Under the pieces are notes generated by a model. It saw nothing but the letters and a program-made list of their open reading frames with translations. It did no database searches and was not told where the DNA came from. The position numbers were made by a program, and so were the translations under genes. Shown one piece after another: positions 43,201 to 56,165 of a stretch of 64,000 nt of DNA (positions within the stretch are counted from its first letter, which is position 1; the number at the start of each line of letters is the position of its first letter). Origin of the DNA: Sipunculus nudus (Eukaryota; Annelida; Sipuncula; Golfingiida; Sipunculidae); the NCBI GenBank assembly GCA_026874595.1, contig CM049318.1, forward strand, positions 51,180,750 through 51,244,749. Reading direction: 5' to 3'.

Positions 43201-46200
43201 GCAACCGTTTTGAACAGGCCACAGGCTCAGAGAGGATGGCCCCACACGTGGTTTCTGGGCGGAGCCTGATGCCTGTCGAGTGTTTGTTGACTGGCATTTG
43301 GTTAGCTGCTAGTCACATCAGCAGTTTTTACAGTAGACAGGCCCACAACCTGATGTTTAAGTGCATCATAAACGGTCAAAGCAGTCAGCGGGAAAATCAG
43401 AAGCTCCTTTAGAAGCGCAAGATTTTCGCTGCCTCGGGAGCGTATCATATGGGTAAATGGGATAGAGTAAGTAAAAATATGGCCCAATAGTGAATTTTGT
43501 TTAAATGGTTGAAAAATCAGAAGAGTCACCGCAGAATCATGTTTCCGGAAAAATATGGTCACGGTAACCTAAATTCGGGTTGCACAGAAATGTCAGTAAG
43601 ACCTGTCTGAATGGTGAACGAGAACGTTCTAGGTGTCAATTTGTAACCTACTAACGGACTGAGTGGTGGCCAGGCAGAAAGAAGACTGACAGAGGCCGAT
43701 CGCTACAGCTAAACATTACTGAAATACCTAAGTTAAGAAAAGAGTTATAAAAAAGTAGCAGCTTCTCTAAATTTTTTTTGTAAAGACTTAACAGTTACAT
43801 AATAATTTACATTTATTTTTGTAATTTTGTATTATAATATTTGTTTAACAGTACAGCATCAAGTTTTGCATTTCAAGCGTGCGTTTGCTGTCTCGTGGGT
43901 AATGTGTGCATTGTGGGGAATGGTCTCGCGTACTTGATGACGTACCCGACGGGATTCATCGGTTCAGTTTCCTTCCGGATAGACAAAAATAACTTGCCAA
44001 GGACGATCAGTCTAGACAGCATATATATTAATTGATTAATTACAATAGAGATAATATAAAAGGTGCTACAAGTACAAGAACAGTGTCCTATAATACATCC
44101 TAACAAACAAAGCTCGCATTGTTTCGTTACAGGTTATTTTTGCAATAATCTGACAATCACCGGAAATCGAGCTTCAGGAGAGCCTGGGTACAGGTATTAT
44201 TTAATCAATGATAAAACCAGAGACTCATAACTCAATTATAATTAAGTTTTATTACTGCAAGTGATATAAAAATCGTGATTTTCTATATTGTTGAAACTAA
44301 CAATGTGACGTTGGAGATGATTGGTCTGATGGGCGTTGTGGGGTTTTATGCCTTTCGGAGTAATTTTATAATTTTTAATATAATCATTATGAAATATGAA
44401 TAAGCATGCGCAGACAATGGCAGATCAATATATTGTTACGGGGTGCACATAAAAGCGGACCGAACTGTCTCGCTAGTGAAGCTTGCTTTGCTAGCGAAGC
44501 GGTTGGTACGCCGGACTTGTGCGCCATCAGCATGAGTTCGAATCCGGGATCGGCCCAATGTTTTCCCCTGAGCAATTTATCTTCGTAACAAAATGGGGGC
44601 TCTTCCGGGATGACGGTAAACTTTGTAGCCAAGGAAATAAGCTCAGCAAAGTGTGACTCCTGGGATAATTAGTCTTGTTCTGATAGCAGAACGCTCTTAA
44701 GAGGGGGTGTGTTACGGGGTGCACATAAAAGCGGACCGAACTGTCTCGCTAGTGAAGCTTGCTTTGCTAGCGAAGTGGTTGGTACGCCAGACTTGTGATC
44801 CACCAACATGGGTTCGAATCCGGGATCGGCCAAATGTTTTCCTCTGAGCAATTTGTCTTCGTAACAATATCTATACCTACATACACACATTAATTGTATA
44901 TATATGTATATATGTATGAGACGAACGGAGAGGTCACCGAGAATGAGATCGACAGACAAATGGCCAGACAGACATAGCGACACAGACACAGAGACAGCTA
45001 GACAGAGGAAGACACACAGATAAAGAAATACGCAGAGAAACAACCAGACCGTTCAGCCGTCAGACAAGCTGACAGACAGACGGATGGACAGAAAAAACAG
45101 AAGACAGTCCATCCTCATAATCCAACAACATAAATTCAAACAAGTCGGCAGTCAAGTTTTTGTTTGGGATACACTTGACTATGTAACTTTTGCAGTTAAG
45201 AGTCTGTATACATAAGTCCCAGAAATTCCCTTGAACGCTTTGTTTTACTGTGTTCACGGGAAAGGCATGGTCGCTGTGTTTCAAGGTGTCCTTTATATAC
45301 TAACAACAGAAAATTTATCAAAAAGAATAAAGTTAAAGTGTATATGTTAATTTGTTCATGTGTGAAAATAACAGGTTTCCTTTGAAGTCCATTATAAATT
45401 ACGTTGACGCTGAAAATATCTTTAATTGGCGCATGCGCTTGCGTTGCTTACAACATGAATAAAAAGTAATATGTAAAATTAGGACATAATTCGCTTCATC
45501 GATCAAATTTAGATTAAATCGCCTCACTCTTTTCCTCATATATCGGTATATATCACAGAATACGCAAGGAGTAGGCAAGTGTCTTAAATCGGTATTGAAA
45601 CAATATAAGACGTGGACTCAATTTTCAAAGGATATCAAAAGGGGGTAGTCTGAAATGGTAGGGGGTAGTCTGAAATCGATTTCAAATTCAGCACTTTAAA
45701 AGTATAAATTCTCAATAGTGTCAGATCAGTGTAAGGTGTCAGTAGACAGATATACAAGACTTAAAACAATGATAGTGGAACTAGTCAAAACAAATAAATC
45801 CATATCTCAATAGAGAGAAAATTTAAAATAAGGAAATGAATTCGTCATCGAAACTACATGTCCATTTGGTTTCACCGAAGCGGATCTAAACACGAATGAA
45901 TACGGATGTGGTGTGAAAGGAACGTGAATTTGCAGGCATTAAACGGTATTCGATATCGTTTTGAATGAATACAGGTGAGGTTTCACGTATATTCACATTG
46001 CGTAGCTGCGAATGTTAATCCTTATAACCTTTTGAGTGGGTATCACCGACACATATCAAACACGAAGGAATACTGGTGCTTGGTCAAGGTTAGGTAAACG
46101 TAAAAGGACGTGGGTTTGTTATTTTATCCAGAACAGAGACTGGACCCTGTTGTGATTAGCTGTCGCAAAGTGTTACGTCACAGGAAAAATTTATATTGAC

Positions 46201-49200
46201 TTAAAACTAGCAAAACATGTTGTTTTTATTCTTCTCTGAAAATTTTGGACTAACAGTGTCAGAAATACTAAGCTTTTGATGAAATCTAACATTTTCAGTC
46301 ACAGGGGATTTCCCAGTATGTGACGTCACTGCCGATTAGATCAATGCTCATAGATGTACCAGTAGTTTTTTTTAACAAATCACATAACCTCATGTTTTTT
46401 ATGGAGAAATATACAGAAAAAAGTTTTTCCTCCAGCAATTCGGCTAATTTTATGTTAAATCTATATTAATAATTTTTTTTCATAGGCAATTATGTTATAT
46501 GATAATATAATGAGACTTGGGATACGTTTGACCTAAAGAAAAAGGGGAATAGGGTATATTCGGTAAGGGCCCTGGGCGGGGAAGGTTCTGACCCTAAGCC
46601 CGGGGGGGGGGATTCTGGCTGGGCGGATTACATTCTAGAAGATGCGGGGTGGGGCGGGCTGAAATAAAGTCTATGCGGGGTGGGGCGGGCTGCGGTTTGA
46701 CAAGCCGATCTTGCAGTTCAGTAGGGCATGAAAATAAAACTGTAAATTGAAAACAAAATCCGTCAAAATACACTGATATTTAGATATAAAAAGGTTTTCA
46801 GCTGCTGTACAAATTGTTGAACACATTTTAATTTATACCTTGTACACTTTATGCCTACAGTGTAAACCTGTGACTTATTGTTTTGACAAACACTATCAAA
46901 TGATACCTTTAATGGTATAAAATTACTTAGTTATACACAAAGATGATGTATTATAAATGTGAAATCTCAATTAAAGACAAACACCCTTTGCACTGGCTGC
47001 TGGGCACAGCCAGTGACCTGGCCTGATATTGTGTACAGAGTGTGATAAATCCCTGTACTTGTGACAGGTCTCACATTTGACAAAACATGGCTGAAGGTTA
47101 AGTAAACCTATTCCATGTGCGTTTGTTGTGTGATGGGAGGATTTCATCCAGATCCCAGACTTTGTCCTGATTTGATTCGCTGGTACACATGTGACACATG
47201 GACTGAATTTTATCAACAACTCAGATCTAGTAATGCATGTTGTTTTTATTCCTTGCTGAAAATTTGGGACTGACAGAGGCAGAAATACTGTGCTTTTACT
47301 GAGATCTAGAATTTTTAGTAACAGGGGATTTCCCAGTGTGTGACGTCACTGCCGAGTTGACAGTGCTCATAGCTGTGCCAATAGTTATTTAACAAATCAC
47401 ACAACCTCATGTTTTTAGTGGAAAAATAGATAGAAAAAATGTTTTTCCTCCGGGAATTGGGCTTATTTTATGTAAAATATATATTAATATTTTTTCATAA
47501 GCAATTATGTTATATGATAATATAATGAGATTTGGAATACGTTTGCTTGACCTGAAAGTGAACCAAGGACATGATCACCTTTGATCTTGTAATAGACACA
47601 CTACGTGGCTACAGCTGGCTCTTTAGGTGATTAAACTGACCTTGAACTGCACAAAGCCTAAGGTAGACTCCTTACGGATGGGTCACTAAAACATTGACCA
47701 ATGGGTGGACAAAAGGTCTGCTTGGGCAAAGCAGAACGTGATGATGACTGCTATGAGAAAACCAGCTGTCTGCAGGTCTATGTCACTGTATATCTTGGAG
47801 CAAGAGCCATATCTATCAGATTCCTTCTTTATTCCTCCGATACTGTCACCAATTTCATATTCAGCTAATATAAGCAGATTATGACTGACCAGAATGGACC
47901 TAGCAAAAGAATAAGTCTCAGCAGTCGTGTAAATGAGGTTGGCCAATCCTATTCTCAAGGTAACTTTGGGAACTACACATAATAGGGCCCTGCGCATGTG
48001 TCACATTCCATGTAGAAATCTAATATTTTTTTCCTTTTTTTTAATAATGTTAAGTAAAAGCATTCACTAGAAAACAGAGGTCCTGCTTATTTTTCCCTGT
48101 AAAGTATGAAAACAGATTTAGTGTATAATAAATAGAAATGTATATATCAAATCCATGAAAGAAATCAATAATGTCTTCTAAAATATTATATGAACATTAT
48201 ATTATCGCTAAAACGTATTAAAATAACTTTGTTTTACATTCCAATCATCAGACGTTTCATATATTATTAAAATAAGTATGGCTGATCTATGTTTGTGCTA
48301 AAAAAAACCTACTGAAGGAATGTACACATTTGGGTCATATAAAGCTTCGAAATGATTTTTTTTTGGTTTGCGGGGTTGATAGCGGGTTTGTGACTTGAAC
48401 CATGCGGGCTTGACGGGTTCAGACTGAAAGAAATTTTTGAGGGGCGGGTGCGAGCTGAAAGAATCATAGTAACTGCGGGTGGGTTTTGGGCTGACAGTGA
48501 CTAATGCGGGGCCCCTAATCCGGTATCAAGTGAATCGGCTTACGTCAATGGAAGACGTATAATTAATCCATCTACTAGTTAGACAATAACCCAAGAGGTT
48601 GTCTTAAAATTAATGTTAGCTGAGAAAATATGAGTGGGAATATACACAGGGGAATGGATAGATTCTCCCAGAATTTCTGACTTCACTCTTGAAGAATGTC
48701 ATAATTTTCTTCATTCCCGCTACGGATATAATTGAGTTTCAAATACATTACAATAAATATTTTATTAATATATATCATATATTATATTAATATAAAGTAA
48801 GGCATATTATGGACAAATCGTCCGGTCGGTCACTGTATAAGTCTTTAAAAATAAGGTTTCAGATTAAGGTTACAAATAAGGTTTTTTTTCCAGTATAGGT
48901 TTTTTCTAAACCAGGTTCAGATACATGATATTTTATAGTAAACTCATCAATACATATGTATATTTAAATTTAAATATGACTTAAGATTAAAAATGCAATA
49001 TGATACTGTAAACACTGTGATTTGATTGTATTTTTATATATTCTATACACATTTATATTTATATATATTCTTATATTATATTAATTTTTCAGTTTTCAGC
49101 ACTTTTTTTTTCTAGATTTTAATTTGATTTAAACACCACCAAATATCTAATTATGCACTGTAGAATCACCGATATATGTCAATTTGCTGAGCCGCTTGAC

Positions 49201-52200
49201 GCATATCATATCTTATTTCTAAAATGAGTTGCATAATTGAAAAAAGTACTTATAGGATAATATGAAAATGTAAACTGGGTGAAAGATTTATCTCGACATT
49301 GCTATGCTAAAAATATACGTGTTAGGTCAAACGAAAACTAAGATTCGGTTCTCAGGCAGGCGTCTTTTTTATTTTATTTTTTCTTTCGATAAAAATGTCA
49401 AATGATAAGGGAAAAGCATGATAATAACAGATTTTTTTTGTCAAACAAGTAAAAGCACTATATTTCAATGGAAATTTGATCAAAATTGTATAATTTTATC
49501 TTCTTAAAAGAAATGTCCGAGGGGGTTGAGCTCAAAATTGGTAAGCTTCTATCGAAATCAAAATAAAAAAAAAATTATGCGGGGTTTTAAAATTGACGCG
49601 GGCTGTACCTGAGAACCCTAACTTTGATTATTTTGGCCTTATTCCCATAAAAGTGAAGTGGACAAACAGTAGTGTCCCGTAATCCTAAAGTATGTGCGCT
49701 AGAACAAACAGATATAGAGATCCACTAGCGGCCTTCATTTTCTTCCTTTTACTTAATTACTGGAAATGCTCCGAGGTCGGAAGTAGCCAAGAACAAAAAA
49801 GCTCATTGTCATTCAATCCTAAGTGAATTTAAGTGTTTTGTTTTCAACATTATCAGACGGTTACTTGACTCCCGGAGTTTATATTAATGTAACCCATGAA
49901 AATACTTCTCCCATTTGCAACAAAGATCATCAATACAAGCTATTTTCCTGGAAATTTCAAACATGCTCGTATCAAACCTTTTTTAAAGAAGTCGCAGCTT
50001 GATCCTGATGCACTATACCACTATAGGCCAGTGTCCAACCTCCATTTTTTGTCTCAGGTCCTAGGAAAGATTGTCGATTCTCGCCTTGAGCGGCACATTT
50101 CAACCAATAATCCCCATGAGATATTTCAATCAGCCCATCAGAAAAACCACTAAACTGAATCTGTCCTGTTAATGCCCTTTATAGGTACAAAATGATATTC
50201 TAAAATCACTCTACTAAGGCCGTGCAACTGTGCTTTTTAATTTGTCAGCTGCATTTGACACTTTTGATCAAACACTGCTTTTACATCTCAGCCATGATTT
50301 TGGTAGTTCTGGAATGGCTGACATCATTACCTCACTGGAAGATATCAAACTGTCTGTATTGATGATGAACAGTCCTAACCCCATGGGTCAGCTTTCGGCC
50401 CTAAGAACTATATTAAGTACCTAAAGCCCACACACGCCACCAAACACACACACACACATACATATATATGGGGTCTGTATGACACATTTCAAATATATAT
50501 ACTTAATCACATTTAAAATATATTACAAATAAGTATAAGGTTTTAGAAAATAAGCAATTATTTTCTCTATGTAAGTTAATTGTAAACCATGTTTGGATAT
50601 AATATTCCATAGTAAACTCACATATAGAACCAAAGTCTATAATAAATGGAATATTCTATTTCCAATATATAAATGATATTCTCTGAATATTGGTCAATGT
50701 TCCCCCTTGCAAACCTGTTGAGGGGATATATACCCCCCCCCCCCTTATTGACGCCCCTGCCACTTGGTGATATAATCAGGAACAATAGCTTACAGTACCA
50801 TTTTTACGCAGATGTCACACTAGTGAAACTTTAATTTAAACCAAATACATACGGGTTCTGTATTATTTCGAAATCTCAGAATAAATTTTCTCGCGATTTA
50901 GAAATAAATTTTATCGAGATATCAAGATGAATCATAAAAGAAATCCTGTGTTATATATCAACCCAGAGATTTGTATGTCTCATAAACCTAATTGTACATT
51001 ACCCGTCACTTCATCTCTGACCCTTTTTTTGCTAAGAATTTTTATATAGAATGTTGTTATAATAGTTATAATACATGTAATTGCAATAAAAAAAAAAAAA
51101 TCTTGTACTTCATCCGAAGATTTTAAGTAAATGTGGATTTCGCAGATTCACACATTTTACAAACATCCGTTATATGTAATTATTTGATGAACGCCATTAT
51201 ATCACCTGTCTGAGTGACTGCCAGGAAATTTGTAAAATGACTTAAAATTTCCCGCAGTTTATAAAAAATTGACTGAATTTATACATTGACTCTAACAGAT
51301 AAAGGATCATATGTCCGTTTTACGCATGTTCGGTCTTGAATATTATTTGGAAATAAAAAACGGATATTTGTACTAACATCCACCGGTAAATTTTGTTACT
51401 ATTAGGAATAATTTGCACTATCAGTTAAGGGTTCATTGCTTTGTGGACGCGTTTCATAGGAAAGGTTCGTAGAGTTGTTAACCCTTTCATATTTGGTGGA
51501 GGAAACCCAAGGAAGTGGAACTTGAACGGGTCACCACAACCCACTCTCACAGCCATATCAGGAATCGAACCCTGTCGTCAGCGGAGAGGGCCGAGTGTTT
51601 TACCGATCAGCTGGCCAGGCCTCACTTGACGACTACCGAGCGCCAACATCCTTGCCATAGAGAGTGCCTCAAATTTGTCATTATAACTAGTTGTACAATC
51701 CATGTAAAATAAATAATGTGTATATATCCCCGGGCTTTCCATTAACCATTTTTACTTATGTACAAATGTACATTTTCTATAAACCAGCAAGGACTATGTT
51801 TGCAATTCTACTTTACATTAAGCAGGATCAACCATGCCGCTACATCCCGTGATGTTTCTAGTTGGTTTATTTGAAACTGTGCAAATACACGGAGACATTT
51901 AGAGAGTACCAAGAGATCAAATGTAGAAGTCCTGAAATCGGAAGGTTCAACGTTTGTCTCCCCTTACAATGGCTGGTGACCACTTTGTACCTGGTATGAC
52001 TTGTGAAAACTTAAGTAGATAATTAAACCAATCACCCGAGGGCTTATGGGAGAGCGATAAACTTTTCTGGGAAAGCAATTAGACCAGAGTCAACTCAATT
52101 CACCTTGGATATTCCAGTGACTGTAAACCCGTGTCTTTAATCGATTTGATCTTCTTTGATGGCAAAGAAACTACCGGGCCACCTTTAAGAACGGAGCTCA

Positions 52201-55200
52201 AAGTGATCTCTTTAAGTGGAGGTGAAGATAGGGCCATTTCGGCCCTCTGGCATTCCCAGCGTCAGAGTGCCAGTACATCTTGTATCGAGGACCGCATTGT
52301 AACGCTCGATGAGGATGCAAATACTTTTTTACAATGTATCATGGCCTACAAATACGCTGACACTTGACATAAACCAGACAAATCGTTGGTGGGATTTCGC
52401 AGTGTATACCTTTTTATTCTGTTTGTAGCCGGAGCGTTTAATCATTCAAATAGGAGTATTAATTAATTTTTTTTAGTGTGAACTGTTTTATTTGACAAAC
52501 CAAGCCACCCGTGATCTACCAAACCGCTGTCTTTTTTCAGTTACGGAAGTTATGCATTATTGACAGGCACATTAAGGTATAATTACCATTATGTTCCAGT
52601 TATGAAGGTATTTACTATAAGCCACATCCAATAATTATTTTATTTAACTAGCGGTCATTTTGTCATAGCATCATTTCGGTCCCCTGACATTAGAGAGTCT
52701 ACGACCAGCGTACTCTGGTCAGAGTGTCTTTATATCTTTCACTGAGGAGCGCTCTTAAATGCTCCATCAAGATGAAAATATTTTCATGATTTTTTACATC
52801 GACTCATGGCCAACAAGTTCGCTGTCCCTTGACAGTTTATTCTTTATGATTTTTACTAACTATCAACAACATCAGCTATAAGGGAGAAAAAGTCCGTTTA
52901 AATCAGCTAACTGATAAATTCCTCTGTTTGTTGAATATCTGATCGCATTAATGCAAGCATGGCTCGCACGGGTTTCTGGACGATAGCTAACATGTAAGCG
53001 ATACAGGAAATCACTCGTTACCATTGAGACGGATTTCAATGTTGTTTGTGAGAACACGCGTATTCTTTGTTGAATCATCAATCGTGGATAAATGTTAAGA
53101 TTATCGGCTTTTTTCAACGATATCAATGCATCAGGATGGCTAACCGTTGCAATGTATTCCCCCGTATAGCTTGTTTAGCTTGCATGACAAAGTAAGGCTT
53201 ACAGGTATAATATAAATACCTAATATTTATAATAAAAAAATTTTAAAAATGTTATATGATATAAATACCTGTACCTCTGATTGTTGTATTCATGGCTCAG
53301 GGAAAGAGAACAATAGCTTCTAGAAATGTAGCCCGGGCCTTAATATACCTCCACAAGGATCCTAATCAGACGTTGTGTACAATACGTTTCACGATTTACC
53401 AATTTACTCATTGATAGTGCCATGGGTCTGCGGCTAAAAATACAACTGAATGCCCCTTACCGTCGGCCTGTATTCAGAAGTTATCCTTTATTACAATGGT
53501 ATAAAAACTTTGAATTTAAACCTGTCACCTCTCACAATCGATTCTAGATTTACCGGCTTCTATGCCTAAGGAGGAGAGCACATGCAGGACTCGAAAAAGC
53601 CAGGAGGATCGTGAGTTCAGCCATTGCGGTGAGATTTTTTCACGGTCGACCTTCACTAATATCGAGACGTATTGGAAAGACCGTGTCCAACGGCTATGTT
53701 TCGATAAAAACTGAGTGCGCCTTTCCGGATGGTTTCTCACTGGTATGAGTCCGCGAAGGGAACGATTGTGGGAATGAATTTACGCCCGGGACCGGAAGGT
53801 GACTTAGTCACCGGGGCTGGTAAACACCATGATATAAAATGGAAGAAAGCGTCCGAAACCGGAGGGGAATATTTCAAATGTACATATACTAAGTTGAGTT
53901 AGCATTACAAAAATGAGGCGGTTACCTTCAACAACAACAACAACAATTTTGAAAAATTCAGATTACCCCTAAAATTTCTTGGATGTTGATGGACGTTATT
54001 TATTGGGGATTATCCTAATTTTGCACAAAATCCGTTCTGAGTAATATTACTTACAGACAAACAAACAATGGAAAAAAAACATAATATACTTCACAACCTG
54101 GCAATATATGATAGCACTGATGCTGTTTCCGACTAAATAACGACGTAACAGACAGCCACCGTCATAAATGGCCTATGTACTTTAAGCCTTCATGTTGCGG
54201 CACACTTTCTTTTCTCTTGATAACTTTGTATCCTATGTTTGTCACAAGTGAAATGTTGACAATATTACTTGTTGTCATTATATTGCATGTTTCGTCCATG
54301 TTGATTTCCTGAGTTTATGGCCACAAAGACTGGTTCGAAAATATTTTGGCATTCGTTTGAAAATAAAAAAGAGATTCAAAGTAGAAGATCCAAAGATCAG
54401 TTTCAAAATTTTAATCACTATGAAATGTACGTTTTCAGTAGTTTACTGTTAACAAAATTAAAGACGAAAAAGAATTATGTAGTACAATTAGTCGTTATAT
54501 CAGGTTCCTTAAATTGAAATTACATTTTTAAACAGAAAAAATTCTAAAAATGCATGTGCTTTTCTATAGCATTTATGCGCTTCCTGACTTCCTCTTTGCA
54601 CACATTAATAAAATGTTCGTTATTCCTGCTAAGAAAAGTTCTTACAATGCCTCTGTTACGGACATATGAGCTTGCTTATTTACCAGATTTTAGAAAGCAT
54701 GCGCCAAAATTACCTAACAGAATTGAACTTTGAAAAGTCACTGGTTTTAAAAATGTCCCTTGCAGACCTCTAGTTAGTCTGATTTGCCGCAAGATGTCCT
54801 TGTTGAAAATGTTTGGATGATCCCCTCCTCCATCCGCGTTTATAAACAGATGGATATAAGCAAATCGAACAGACTGTGTGCGGTGGGATTATCGTATATT
54901 TGGGAATCGTTTAAAATGTTCAAGAAATATTTTTTTTTATTTTATGGACATTTATATCATTTTATATCATAGATATATCGGAATAGGTCCCTTAGAACGC
55001 AAAATGCTCTGGTAGGGACTTGAGTGATTATGGGCTTAACTTCAATTTACAGATGTAGCAGCTGTCCTTTTTTTCAGATTTTTGGTAGATTTTTTTGGTA
55101 ACCGCCTCCACTGTTAATGCTTTGCTTAACTAAGTATAGTACATCTGCAGAGTTCTATTCCGGTTGCGGAAGTGACAAGGGCTTATATCAGATTTTTCCC

Positions 55201-56103
55201 CTTGTGTCAACCAGGTCGGTATACCACTCCTGCTAGCCCTGGGTGTGTATCAACCCCATTAGCAGGTCATAACACCGAGGAACCCCCGAAAGGCGCACTC
55301 ATTTGTGAGTGGAACACGACTGATGGGCACAATCTCCCCATTAAGCCTGCAGAGCGCTTACCCTTGGTGGGGGTCTCACCGCCTCGGCTGAGGTTCGAAC
55401 TCACGATCTCCCGACTTTGAGACCTGCGCTCTACCCCTGAGCCACAGAAGCCGGTTTGTAGCACCTGTCTGGCAACTGCTGGTGATGATATTGATATTGA
55501 TCATGTACGAGGGAGTACATGAGAGGCCGTGAGACGGGTCAAGCAATTAATGCCGCCCAAGGTACAAGAAACCCGGGACGAGGCAGCTGCCATGGTGACA
55601 CGAAGACGGGGAACAGAGACACAGGGGTAACAAGGCATTGCAGGGACTTATGGAGCTAAAGATAATATATCAGAAACAGTTCATTATAAGATATACGTTA
55701 AGTAGTAAGGAGCTTAAATCTTAATGAACAAACAAATGAATAGATTTATATAAATATATGAAAAAATAAAAAGAATTATAAAAGGTAAGAAGGTTCAATG
55801 AATGAATGAATGAATGAATGAATGAATGGAATGAATGAATGAATGGAATGAATGAATGAATGAATGAATGAATGAATGAATGGAATGAATGAATGAATGA
55901 ATGAATGAATGAATAAATGAATGAATGAAGGAAGGAAGGAATGAATTAATGATATGATATAAATTAATGAATGAACCAATGGATATTTTGATGCATGAAT
56001 AAATAACAGGAGAAATGAAGATATGAACAGAGCTGTAGACGTTGAAAGACTGAGGTAAAAATGAATGATGTAATCCAGATAAGAAGAAGAAAAGAAGAAG
56101 AAA

Positions 56104-56165
<62 letters not shown>

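Larger units (their letters stand above)
44434..44866 (+). mobile_element. TRIM (terminal-repeat retrotransposon in miniature) with tRNA-like LTRs
   Basis: Two direct 157-bp LTRs (44434-44590 and 44710-44866, about ten differences) begin TGTTACGGGG and end CGTAACA. They enclose 119 bp with no coding capacity. Three bases after LTR1 is an 18-nt primer-binding site that differs at one base from the complement of the tRNA-Pro 3' end. A purine tract (AAGAGGGGG) lies just before LTR2. ATAT flanks both ends (44430-44433 and 44867-44870) as a likely target duplication. The element is non-autonomous, so an unseen LTR retrotransposon would have to supply the enzymes. Each LTR carries A-box and B-box sequences spaced as in a tRNA gene. 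It lies in intron 2 of gene B, antisense to that gene. Confidence 0.85.

Noticed and set aside
46560-48530. hAT-like element with GGGCCC ends (AAGGGCCCTGGG versus TTAGGGGCCCCGC)
   Set aside because: The end similarity is short and GC-simple, and no 8-bp duplication was found.
55390-55460. Possible real tRNA gene on the - strand
   Set aside because: A and B boxes are good, but the anticodon stem does not pair well and a SINE body follows. Called a SINE head.
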